Origin: Candidatus Poribacteria bacterium
GTDB taxonomy: Bacteria > Poribacteria > WGA-4E > WGA-3G
Reading direction: 5' to 3'
Assembly (NCBI GenBank): GCA_022825665.1
Contig: JAJDWI010000153.1
Location: 1-64,000 of the forward strand
DNA: 64,000 nt
Notes under the pieces: generated by a model
Seen by the model: only the letters and a program-made list of their open reading frames with translations
What the model was told of the DNA's origin: nothing
Database searches by the model: none
Part shown: piece after piece, positions 10,172-19,211 of the stretch
Layout: the number at the start of each line of letters is the position of its first letter
Numbering within the stretch: the stretch's first letter is position 1
Translations under genes and position numbers: made by a program

Positions 10172-11419
10172 ATGCTTACCAAAGATTTACTCATATATAA
10201 AATAAAAAACGGGCAAATATTTCCACAATTTGTTAATCCAACGGACACCATATTATTATCAATCGCTGAACAACTCATTACCAAATTTGAGGAATCGTTG
10301 AATGAACCAAGATCATCGTTATTGGAAGCAAGTAAGCATATAATTGAAAGCACATCGGGAATCCTTATTGTCAAGCGCGGACTTGAGAAACTTCTGTTAG
10401 ATAGAACAGAGTTTGATACCACACCTAACACAGAACTCATTGCATTCCGCCAAAAACTCTTCTCGAAAACAAGCCAACTGCTTTCACAAGAACAGTTTCC
10501 AAATTTTGAGGACTATCAGCAGAGAGTCTTACAGATAGTAAAGGACGAAATGCATTATGAGACGGAACATTTAGATGAAAGACTATATGAGGATCTACCG
10601 AGTTGGCAACCGATTATGTCATTTAAAACACTTTCCCCTGAACACCTGCTTCATCGCTACAATACTGCACAGGTACAAGGGTTACTCCTCCATTGTAATA
10701 CACTTACATTAAAACTCACTGATTCCATGACAGCCGAACTCCGTCAGTTGTTTAAATATCTTAGATTCAATCAACTCCTTTCCACAATTCGTAAGGATAA
10801 AGACGGAAACGATGATGTGTTCCAGATTACAGTAGACGGTCCACTTAACCTATTCTACAAAACGAAGCGGTACGGTATGAATTTGGCTAACTTCTTCGTT
10901 GCTGTGCTACATCAACCGAAATGGGAACTCGCAGCAGAGATTCAGTTTCGAAATAAACGAAGTTCACGGTTACACCTTGATGAATCGTGCGGGATAAAAC
11001 CTATTTCACAACAATTCCTCGCCTACATTCCTGATGACATTCAACTCTTTCAGGAGATGCTCCACAACAAAACCGATGAATGGAAAATACGTCCAGGAAG
11101 TCAGTTTCTACCTTTACCCGGAGATTATTACTGTTTTCCAGACTATCAATTGGACCACAGTAGTGGTGTGGAAGTAGCGATCGAATTATTCCATCCATGG
11201 CATCAAGGACATCTTCTTGCCAGACTTAATACACTGTCAGAACATACTAATACACCTCTTATCCTTGGTGTCTCTAAGGAATTAGAGAAAAAACCGATAA
11301 TTGCAGATGCATTAGATGAATCTTCCTATTTTTCAGAATTCGGTTTCACGTTCCGAGATGTTCCGACAATGGGTTCATTGCTACCTATACTTAACACACT
11401 GGTTGACGATAACCTTTAG
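10172..11419 (+). CDS. Bax1/DUF790-like nuclease (RecB-like PD-(D/E)XK)
   Basis: N-terminal MLTKDLLIYKIKNGQIFPQFV is typical of DUF790/Bax1; C-terminal YYCFPDYQLDHSSGVEVAIELFHPWHQGHLLARL resembles PDf...lEi.gfwt..yl..kl; immediately downstream of an XPB helicase. Start taken at ATG 10172. Confidence 0.78.
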   Translation: MLTKDLLIYKIKNGQIFPQFVNPTDTILLSIAEQLITKFEESLNEPRSSLLEASKHIIESTSGILIVKRGLEKLLLDRTEFDTTPNTELIAFRQKLFSKTSQLLSQEQFPNFEDYQQRVLQIVKDEMHYETEHLDERLYEDLPSWQPIMSFKTLSPEHLLHRYNTAQVQGLLLHCNTLTLKLTDSMTAELRQLFKYLRFNQLLSTIRKDKDGNDDVFQITVDGPLNLFYKTKRYGMNLANFFVAVLHQPKWELAAEIQFRNKRSSRLHLDESCGIKPISQQFLAYIPDDIQLFQEMLHNKTDEWKIRPGSQFLPLPGDYYCFPDYQLDHSSGVEVAIELFHPWHQGHLLARLNTLSEHTNTPLILGVSKELEKKPIIADALDESSYFSEFGFTFRDVPTMGSLLPILNTLVDDNL

Positions 11420-11495
11420 ATATACGACCCATTCAATCTTGATTACCCTATCAGATTCTGGTAGAATAGAGACAAGCGATACTGACAACAAGGAA

Positions 11496-13100
11496 ATGAT
11501 TATGAGATGTTTCGAAACACGAGGTCCTGTGAATCCAGAAAAGAACTACGTGGTTTCACGAACTGAGGAAACTGCTGATTTCATTAACCGTATCAAAATG
11601 GGAAGATATATCGTTCTCTTCGCACCTCGCCAGACCGGAAAAACTACCTTTTTCAAACAGGCAATTAATATACTGGTAACAGATGAGCCAAATATTATTC
11701 CAATCCAAATGAATTTTGACACGTATGCAGAACTCTCCATGTCAGAGTTTTATGAATGTCTCTATGAAGATCTTCGCGAAGAAATAGTTAATGTTTTTGA
11801 TCGGCGTGACAGCGTTCCTCCTGATACACTAACTGAATTATTAGATGATACAATACTCACTAATGCTTTCTCAATGAGAAGGTTTTTTAGTAAATTTGAA
11901 AGAGTTCTGAATAACCAAAAAGTTTTGCTCATTATTGACGAGTTTGATGGTATCCCACAAGACGCTGTTAGTGGGTTTCTTAATGCACTCCGCCATGTCT
12001 ACCTTTCTGATAATCTTCATTGCCCGTACAGTGTCGGCATTGTTGGTGTTAAGAGTATTGCTCAACTAAATTATGACCGGTCTATTTCTCCATTCAATAT
12101 CCAAGATGATTTCAACTTGCCCAACTTCACACTCAAGCAGATACAAGAACTTTTTTCACAGTATACCGAAGAAACAGGACAAGACTTTACACCAGAAGTC
12201 ATTGAAATAATACAAAAACAGACCGGAGGTCAGCCCTTCCTTGTCAGTCGATTCGGACAGATTCTCACTGAAGAACTTGGCATCCCGAAGACCGAAACAA
12301 TTTGCATGGAACACTTTTTACACGCACATTCCCGCATTTTTCAAGAACGAAACGTCAACTTTGAACATCTGCTTACGAATGTTCGTCAAGAACCACGTTT
12401 CAAAAGTATTCTCATGAAGATCATATCTTTTGAGAGTGGTGTTCCCTTCAATCTGTATGATGACCTTATGAATGAACTCATCACTTATGGTATCATAGCA
12501 AAAGGAAAAGACGATCTGTGTGAGATTGTCAACCCAATTTATCAGCAATGCATCTTACAAGCATTTAGACCGTTGATAAACGGACTTGAAAATGAATACT
12601 TTCTTGAAGGGACTGATTTTAAGGATTATCTCTCACCAACAGGATATATTGATTTGGAACGATTGCTTGATAATTTCCGTGATTTCATTGCTCGCGTGGG
12701 CTTTCGGATACTTCAAGTGCCAGATACACCACAAGAGTTCGTCGGACAGGACTTGCTTTATGCATACCTTGACCAATTCGTTAGCATTGTTCGCGGTGCG
12801 ATGTATCTTGAAGTGCAAACCGGACGAGGTAGAATCGACCTTATCATTTGCCATAATGGACGAAAATACATCGTAGAGACAAAAATATGGGAAGGTGAAA
12901 GACGATATCAGTCGGGAAAAAAACAACTGATGACATATTTAAAATTAGAACAAGCGATAGAAGGATACTACGTTGTTTTTGACCATCGTGAAACCCCTAC
13001 TTCATTGACAGAAATGGAAACAGAGGAAAATATTACGATTCGTAGTTACGTAATTCCTGTAGTGCAAGAACGTCCTTCTTCCACATCATCCATACCTTGA
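11496..13100 (+). CDS. AAA-like ATPase with C-terminal PD-(D/E)XK nuclease-like domain
   Basis: Walker A FAPRQTGKTTFF, Walker B VLLIIDEFD, C-terminal GRGRIDLIICHNGRKYIVETKIW...QLMTYL (D...ExK...Q). Start at ATG 11496; the 11316 start would overlap the upstream gene. Confidence 0.82.
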   Translation: MIMRCFETRGPVNPEKNYVVSRTEETADFINRIKMGRYIVLFAPRQTGKTTFFKQAINILVTDEPNIIPIQMNFDTYAELSMSEFYECLYEDLREEIVNVFDRRDSVPPDTLTELLDDTILTNAFSMRRFFSKFERVLNNQKVLLIIDEFDGIPQDAVSGFLNALRHVYLSDNLHCPYSVGIVGVKSIAQLNYDRSISPFNIQDDFNLPNFTLKQIQELFSQYTEETGQDFTPEVIEIIQKQTGGQPFLVSRFGQILTEELGIPKTETICMEHFLHAHSRIFQERNVNFEHLLTNVRQEPRFKSILMKIISFESGVPFNLYDDLMNELITYGIIAKGKDDLCEIVNPIYQQCILQAFRPLINGLENEYFLEGTDFKDYLSPTGYIDLERLLDNFRDFIARVGFRILQVPDTPQEFVGQDLLYAYLDQFVSIVRGAMYLEVQTGRGRIDLIICHNGRKYIVETKIWEGERRYQSGKKQLMTYLKLEQAIEGYYVVFDHRETPTSLTEMETEENITIRSYVIPVVQERPSSTSSIP

Positions 13101-13106
13101 TTTCAA

Positions 13107-13250
13107 ATGGAAACAACTACCCAACATACATCACATATCACAATTGACGGATATAAGGATGGAGTCAATAGTGTTGCTTACAGTCCCGATGGAGAAACTC
13201 TTGCGAGCGGCAGTGAGGATGGTACAGCACGTCTGTGGAATCTTGACTAA
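13107..13250 (+). pseudogene. Orphan single WD40-repeat mini-ORF, probable gene remnant
   Basis: 47 aa ORF METTTQHTSHITIDGYKDGVNSVAYSPDGETLASGSEDGTARLWNLD*; one complete WD40 blade, then a stop. Not in the supplied ORF list. Confidence 0.65.
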
Positions 13251-13373
13251 ATTTTTTCGTTTAATTGCAGTGTTGACATAATTTCTGATTTCAACTACAC
13301 TGATGTCTAACGGATAGGTCTATTGGTCTGTTCTCATGATATTAACCCGTTCGCTTTTCTATCGGAGGAAATT

Positions 13374-14021
13374 ATGTCAAAAATTCTCGTGTTATCTGGT
13401 GAAAACCATCGCTTCAATGCGAGCGCAAGTGTGATTCACGGTTTTCTTGATGAAGATGCAGAAATATCAGCGACGTTAACTGATGATAAAGATATCTTAG
13501 CGTCCAAAGAGTTAGATGACTACGATGTGTGTGTCTTTGGTACAGGTTTTACACGTTCGGAGCGTCAGGAAGATGGTACATCCAAACGTGTTCCAGATTT
13601 GACCGCTGCTCAAGAAGACGGTCTGTTTCAGTTTGTTGAGGGTGGCAAAGGATTAGTCGGTATTCATGGCACTGCTTGGTGGATAGGAGGACGCGCCGTT
13701 GACCTGATTGGTGGTCACGCAAACTGGCATCCGCCAGGTTCCACATTTACTGTGCATATTGAGGACACAGAACACCCTACAACCCAAGGTGTTTCTGATT
13801 TTGACGTTGAGGATGAAATATATGTCTCAGCACATGATCCACACATTCATGTATTAGCTACTGCGAAATGGTTTGGAAAGGCACACCCGATGGCGTGGGT
13901 TAAGTCTTACGGTTCTGGTAAGGTATTTTATACCACCTTGGGACATGGACCAGGTACTTTTGAGCGTTTAGGTATGCAGAAGTTTCTTACAAATGCAGTC
14001 AGATGGGCAGCGACATCTTGA
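13374..14021 (+). CDS. ThuA-like / trehalose-utilization-type protein
   Basis: MSKILVLSGENHRFNAS..., GGKGLVGIHGTAWW, LIGGHANWHPPGSTFTV, VFYTTLGHGPGTF; RBS ggagg before ATG 13374. Confidence 0.85.
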   Translation: MSKILVLSGENHRFNASASVIHGFLDEDAEISATLTDDKDILASKELDDYDVCVFGTGFTRSERQEDGTSKRVPDLTAAQEDGLFQFVEGGKGLVGIHGTAWWIGGRAVDLIGGHANWHPPGSTFTVHIEDTEHPTTQGVSDFDVEDEIYVSAHDPHIHVLATAKWFGKAHPMAWVKSYGSGKVFYTTLGHGPGTFERLGMQKFLTNAVRWAATS

Positions 14022-14029
14022 ATTAGAAA

Positions 14030-15118
14030 ATGCCCACGTTAAAGATCAAATCCATAGAAACGGAAATCATTCCAGTCAACCACCGCGGCAATTGGTTGTT
14101 CATAAGGTTACACGCTGAAGATGGAACAATCGGCATCGGTGAAGCTTCTCACGGTAGAGACGACAAAGGTGTTATACACCAGATTGAAACTTTGAAACCC
14201 AGACTCGTTGGGTGGAATGTATTTGAACTTGAGAACTTTCGCAGTCGTTTCTTTCGTGAGAGTGAAGGACACACTTATCATACTGCGTATAGTGGCATTG
14301 AACAAGCGATGTGGGACTTGGCAGGGAAAGCGTTAGAGATTCCGATTTATCAACTATTGGGTGGCAAGTGTCGAAATCGGATTCGTCTTTATGCGAATAT
14401 AAACCGTGCAACGGTAGATCGGAGTCCGCAAGGTTTCACAAAGAATGCTGAACAAGCAGTCGCTGAAGGATTTACAGCAATTAAATGTGCACCGTTTGAT
14501 GGCGTTTCAGCTTCTGATATAGAAAAGTCTACACTTACCCATGCTATCCACCAAGGAATTGAACGAATTCGTGCTATCCGAACTGCCATTGGTCCTGAGA
14601 TTGACCTATTAGTGGATTGTCACAGTCGATTTAATCCGGGACTTATTATCCAAACTTCAAAAGCATTGGACGATCTGAACCTGTTTTGGATTGAAGATCC
14701 TGTTCCGTTGAATGATCTTGACGCGGTTGCACATGTAAGTCAATCTACTTCCATGCCAATTGCAACAGGGGAACGTTTACGTACTCTGACTGAATTCGAT
14801 AGGCTGCTAAAATATGGACGTGTTGACTATATTTTACCAGATGTTAAACATGTCGGCGGTTTATTAGGATTGAAGAAGATAGCAACCCTTGCTGAAACTA
14901 CAAATGTAAAGGTAACACCTCATAATCCGAGTGGTCCGGTTGCGACAGCAGCAAGTGTGCAGTGTATGGCAAGTGTACCAAATTTTGGTATCCTTGAGTT
15001 CGCTTGGGGTGAGGTGGATTGGCGTAGTAAACTTGTTGATCCATCTGAAACAATTATTAACGGTTTTATTGAACTTTCTACACTGCCTGGATTGGGATCA
15101 ACCCTCAAATCATTGTAA
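14030..15118 (+). CDS. Mandelate racemase / muconate lactonizing enzyme family (enolase superfamily)
   Basis: QAMWDLAGKALEIPIYQLLGGKCR, DLLVDCHSRFN, WIEDPVPLND, IATGERL, PDVKHVGGLLGLKKIATLAE. Confidence 0.92.
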   Translation: MPTLKIKSIETEIIPVNHRGNWLFIRLHAEDGTIGIGEASHGRDDKGVIHQIETLKPRLVGWNVFELENFRSRFFRESEGHTYHTAYSGIEQAMWDLAGKALEIPIYQLLGGKCRNRIRLYANINRATVDRSPQGFTKNAEQAVAEGFTAIKCAPFDGVSASDIEKSTLTHAIHQGIERIRAIRTAIGPEIDLLVDCHSRFNPGLIIQTSKALDDLNLFWIEDPVPLNDLDAVAHVSQSTSMPIATGERLRTLTEFDRLLKYGRVDYILPDVKHVGGLLGLKKIATLAETTNVKVTPHNPSGPVATAASVQCMASVPNFGILEFAWGEVDWRSKLVDPSETIINGFIELSTLPGLGSTLKSL

Positions 15119-15141
15119 TAAAGAACAACTATAGGAGGAAG

Positions 15142-15894
15142 ATGCAAATGAAACTATTAACACTTCTTAATCTCTTTCTAATAGTATGTTTGTTTGGATG
15201 TCTTGGAAGCCAACAAACTGCAACACAATCTACCGAAACAGGGACATCGTCTACTGATGAAGATACATCAAGTACGCTCGCGATGATTGAACTATCATCA
15301 CCAAAGACAACCTATCCTGTTCAAGACCCGATTCCGCTTGAACTTACCACTACAAACGGTAAGTTCGATCTGCTTGTCCCGATTTCCAGTGTTACAATGC
15401 AAAGGGCATTCAGACAACTTACAGTCACAGATAGCAACGGTCAGATTGTTATGATCAAAAAACCGATTCCGCTTAGTAATACCATGAAAACGCTCTATAA
15501 AACTGGAAAATCTGTTCGATGTGTCCAAGGGTTAGATATGAAAGCGGGAACAACACATACAGTTGAATTAGAGAATCTACAGACACACTATAAACTTGAA
15601 CCCGGTAGTTATACAGTCCAAGTAAAGCTTGAATTAGAGGTATACCGTGAATTCATGCAGGATCAGCATCCTGAAATAATTGAATTAGAACGTGAGATCT
15701 TTGGTATTCAGAATAGCAAGAATCCACAGTTTACACCCGATGTAAAAAAAGAGGCAATTGGTTATACTCAAGACCAAATAGACTTAATGAAAGAAAAATA
15801 TAAAGATGAATTGCAGGACATTTATCTGCCATTGAATGCACGTCGGGGTAAAGCTTTACTTGAATCCAATACCATTTCTCTTACTATACAATAG
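15142..15894 (+). CDS. Putative lipoprotein
   Basis: Signal peptide with lipobox-like LFGC after a hydrophobic stretch; no known domain recognised. Confidence 0.65.
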   Translation: MQMKLLTLLNLFLIVCLFGCLGSQQTATQSTETGTSSTDEDTSSTLAMIELSSPKTTYPVQDPIPLELTTTNGKFDLLVPISSVTMQRAFRQLTVTDSNGQIVMIKKPIPLSNTMKTLYKTGKSVRCVQGLDMKAGTTHTVELENLQTHYKLEPGSYTVQVKLELEVYREFMQDQHPEIIELEREIFGIQNSKNPQFTPDVKKEAIGYTQDQIDLMKEKYKDELQDIYLPLNARRGKALLESNTISLTIQ

Positions 15895-15902
15895 AGGCGA
15901 AC

Positions 15903-16568
15903 ATGAAGACATTAATGGTTTTAGGTGCGCTACTTCTCATTTTTAGTAGTTGTATCAGCCAAACGACACAGAGTACTCAGAATTCTCAAAACACTCCAAA
16001 TATACAAGAGGAACGTGAGGATTTGCTTGAATCTTACGGAGAGATTCGACGGGATCAGGATAAACAGACGCATGAATATGCAGTGCGCGATCAGTTGATT
16101 GGTAAATGGCAACTTGTTAGTCTCGCATTTGAGGAGGGTGATATACCGGAACCAAAGTTAGCTATTAAAGTGTCACTTGCTGCAACTGCACGTCAGAACC
16201 TGATTCTTGAATTCTTCAATGAATATGCTCGTTATGGATTTCGCGGGAATAGTCGTGGTATAGAAGTAGGCGGAGATTATGACATTAGAAGTTTTCTCTA
16301 TGCAGAAAATCTGTATCCTATAATATCTTTTACACGTCGCCAAGGTGAAAATATTGACCGTTTCTTATTAGGTGAGGCAGCGAGACGTGATGAAAGCGAT
16401 GTTCCTTTTTCAAGAGATTTAATCCCGGGTATCCATGTCTCATTTTCTAAAGGTGAATCTGATATTGAAGATATATTGCATTTGACGCGTTACGGAAGGA
16501 TGGAACTGCATCCCGAAGGTTGGGGAATGACGGGTAAAATTCGCTGTACTTTCCGAAAAATTAAATAG
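15903..16568 (+). CDS. Putative lipoprotein
   Basis: MKTLMVLGALLLIFSSC lipobox-like signal; follows 15142-15894 by 8 bp. Confidence 0.65.
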   Translation: MKTLMVLGALLLIFSSCISQTTQSTQNSQNTPNIQEEREDLLESYGEIRRDQDKQTHEYAVRDQLIGKWQLVSLAFEEGDIPEPKLAIKVSLAATARQNLILEFFNEYARYGFRGNSRGIEVGGDYDIRSFLYAENLYPIISFTRRQGENIDRFLLGEAARRDESDVPFSRDLIPGIHVSFSKGESDIEDILHLTRYGRMELHPEGWGMTGKIRCTFRKIK

Positions 16569-16587
16569 GTAATTTTGTATAATGATG

Positions 16588-17370
16588 TTAAAATGGACTG
16601 GTTGGATGCCAAAGATGTTCTTCTGTCACTCCCAAATCTTCTAAAATTGGTGCAAGCAGTGATAGTTCTTCCAACTGCTTTGTGTTATGTGCATCACTCC
16701 CGATGAGCAATTTTACATCCCTTTCCATGCAAAGTTGATAGAATTCAATAAGATGCTGTTGATTGTACCGTACCATCTTAGGACTGATTTCTACTCCCAA
16801 CCCACGTTGAGATACAAGATCAAGTTGATAAATCAACCTTTTCTGTTCAATGTTACGCATCATTTCCTGTCCGAAAGCACTAAGTTCCTCTTTAGAAAAC
16901 TGAAAAACATTAGGTGAAAGAAGAAATGGGTGGACGATTGCATCAGTGATTGGACATGCCACCGCTGCTTCAAACATATAAATTTCGTGGAGTGCTACAC
17001 GTCGCGGGTCTCGGAAGTTTTTTGGTTGTGCAACGCCGCGTAAATGATAATGATTTGGAGCCATCAGGACATAATCAAAATATGAAGCCAAACGGATGGA
17101 AATTGAGGTAACCTGATATTCCAGCATCTGAGACTCAACACCAAAGTGCACTTCAATTGAAGGTTCAGCTGCCTTTATTGCTTGGTGTGCGGCTTGTATT
17201 GTCTTTATTTTGGATTGATAACTGTAATCGTGGTCGGTTATTCCGATTGATTCAATTCCACGTATCTTTTGAAGTTGGATAATTTTTTCTATATTGAACT
17301 CATTGTCCGCGCATCCAGAAAGTTGTGTATGAATATGGTAGTCACAACTATACATTTCGTACTCCTTCAA
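16588..17370 (-). CDS. PHP domain phosphoesterase (histidinol-phosphatase-like)
   Basis: DYHIHTQLSG, GITDHDY, FGVESQM, GSDAHNT metal-binding motifs. Confidence 0.85.
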   Translation of the reverse strand: MKEYEMYSCDYHIHTQLSGCADNEFNIEKIIQLQKIRGIESIGITDHDYSYQSKIKTIQAAHQAIKAAEPSIEVHFGVESQMLEYQVTSISIRLASYFDYVLMAPNHYHLRGVAQPKNFRDPRRVALHEIYMFEAAVACPITDAIVHPFLLSPNVFQFSKEELSAFGQEMMRNIEQKRLIYQLDLVSQRGLGVEISPKMVRYNQQHLIEFYQLCMERDVKLLIGSDAHNTKQLEELSLLAPILEDLGVTEEHLWHPTSPF

Positions 17371-17618
17371 ACTGTTTCATTCCTAATAAATTATTGCAAA
17401 CTTTTATATATATTGCAAGCAAAAATTTGTTAAACCAAGGAACTGTAAACAATACTTTCTGAAGAAACGCTGGATTCTGTAAGATAACGGAAACACGTGA
17501 GTCGTCTTTTTTTTCCTTGCAAATTACGTTAATGTTAAGATATAATTGATACGATAAAAACACGATTCTAACAAGACTGACAGAAACTTCGTCCCTCCTG
17601 TAACGAGGATAAGATAAA

Positions 17619-18029
17619 ATGCTGTTTAATTTTGCCAATGTTCTGATTTTCCTAATTGTCGGATGCATATTTGTCGTTCTCAATTTAACTGTTTCTCGCC
17701 TCTTACATACAAAGTTATTTTCAGGAGAAAAAAATATCCCTTATGAATGCGGGGAAGACCCCATAGGCGACACACGAATAAAATTCAATACCCGTTTCTA
17801 TGTCATTGCACTTATATTCCTAATTTTTGATGTTGAAGTGGTATTCCTTCTTCCATGGGCAGTAGTTTTCCGAGATTTTGGTCTCTTTGCTTTTTTAGAG
17901 ATGCTTGTCTTTATCACTATCTTGTTAGTTGGTCTTGCGTATGTGTGGGCAAAAGGTGACCTTGAGTGGATCCGTTCTACACAGTTAGAGGTGCAATCCA
18001 TCCAAAGGGAGGAAGGCTATGATAATTGA
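17619..18029 (+). CDS. nuoA: NADH-quinone oxidoreductase subunit A
   Basis: [41 protein letters not shown] is a NuoA hallmark. Confidence 0.97.
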   Translation: MLFNFANVLIFLIVGCIFVVLNLTVSRLLHTKLFSGEKNIPYECGEDPIGDTRIKFNTRFYVIALIFLIFDVEVVFLLPWAVVFRDFGLFAFLEMLVFITILLVGLAYVWAKGDLEWIRSTQLEVQSIQREEGYDN

Positions 18030-18642
18030 TGAAAAATTAGACAAGAATGTCATTGTTACCTCTGTTGATGCAGTTGCGAATTGGGCGCGTTCTTCCGCGC
18101 TTTGGCCTATGACCTTCGGTCTTGCTTGCTGCGCTATAGAGTTTATGGCGGCTGCAGCTTCTAACTACGATCTGGACAGGTTCGGAGCAGGTGTTCCACG
18201 TGCAACACCGCGTCAATCTGACTTGATGGTAATTTCTGGAACAGTAACTCTCAAAATGGCAACACGGATCAAAAGACTTTATGAACAAATGCCGGAACCG
18301 AAGTATGTTATATCCATGGGAAGTTGTGCAACCAGTGGCGGACCTTACTGGCAGCACGGATACCACGTCCTCAAAGGTGTTGACAGAATTATTCCTGTTG
18401 ACGTTTATGTTCCCGGATGTCCTCCACGACCGGAGGCACTCATTGAAGGCTTGTTGAAATTACAAGAAAAAATAAAAACACAGACCGTGGCAAAACGCAC
18501 CAATGTTCCATTCCTCAAAAGGCTCTTTACTAAATCAGAATGGTACGAACACGAGAAAACTGAAAAAGCTGAAACCGAAGATGAAACAGATGAAACAGAA
18601 ACGCCTATATCTGAAGATGAAAGTCCTGATAATACGCAGTAA
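18019..18642 (+). CDS. nuoB: NADH-quinone oxidoreductase subunit B
   Basis: [42 protein letters not shown] (N2 cluster ligands). Overlaps nuoA by 11 bp. Confidence 0.97.
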   Translation: MIIDEKLDKNVIVTSVDAVANWARSSALWPMTFGLACCAIEFMAAAASNYDLDRFGAGVPRATPRQSDLMVISGTVTLKMATRIKRLYEQMPEPKYVISMGSCATSGGPYWQHGYHVLKGVDRIIPVDVYVPGCPPRPEALIEGLLKLQEKIKTQTVAKRTNVPFLKRLFTKSEWYEHEKTEKAETEDETDETETPISEDESPDNTQ

Positions 18643-18654
18643 ATAATAGATCAT

Positions 18655-19155
18655 TTGGGAGTAGTATACGTGAAGTCGGAAGAAATCTATGATGTATTAG
18701 TAGACAAGTTTGGTGAATCCATCTTGGGTATTGACTCCGAACTTGCGGGAGATCCGAGTATTCAAATTGCTCCTACAGCAATTTCGGATGTGTGCCAATT
18801 CCTTGCTGATACTGACACGTTGGCATTCGATTCATTGATGTGTCTTAGCGGTATTGATCTTGGTGTTAAAGAAGAAGTATTGTCAGTCGTCTATCATCTC
18901 CACTCTATGAAAAATCATCACAATGTCGTTTTGAAGACATCTGTTCCAAAAACTGACGCGCACATTCCGACCGTATCACATATTTGGAAAACAGCAGACT
19001 GGCACGAACGGGAAACTTATGATCTCTACGGAATTTTGTTTGATGGGCACGCCGACCTGCGTCGTATCTTACTACCGGATGATTGGGAAGGATACCCACT
19101 ACGAAAAGATTATCAGGAACCCGACTTTTATCGTGGTATGCGCGTTCCGTACTAA
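18655..19155 (+). CDS. nuoC: NADH-quinone oxidoreductase subunit C
   Basis: HIPTVSHIWKTADWHERETYDLYGILFDGHADLRRILLPDDWEGYPLRKDY; start is TTG or the downstream GTG. Confidence 0.96.
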   Translation: MGVVYVKSEEIYDVLVDKFGESILGIDSELAGDPSIQIAPTAISDVCQFLADTDTLAFDSLMCLSGIDLGVKEEVLSVVYHLHSMKNHHNVVLKTSVPKTDAHIPTVSHIWKTADWHERETYDLYGILFDGHADLRRILLPDDWEGYPLRKDYQEPDFYRGMRVPY

Positions 19156-19211
19156 AAATTAGAGATATTTAATAGATAAAATAAATACAATTAAACAAGA
19201 TAATCCGCACT

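Noticed and set aside
11316-11495. Extended N-terminus of the AAA/nuclease protein
   Set aside because: It overlaps the Bax1-like gene out of frame; ATG 11496 starts the conserved region.
13107-13250. Treating the WD40 ORF as a functional WD40 protein
   Set aside because: One blade is not enough for a propeller; retained only as a remnant/mini-ORF.
17348-17683. Minus-strand 111 aa ORF between the PHP gene and nuoA
   Set aside because: It overlaps the nuoA start and probable promoter; no recognisable domain.
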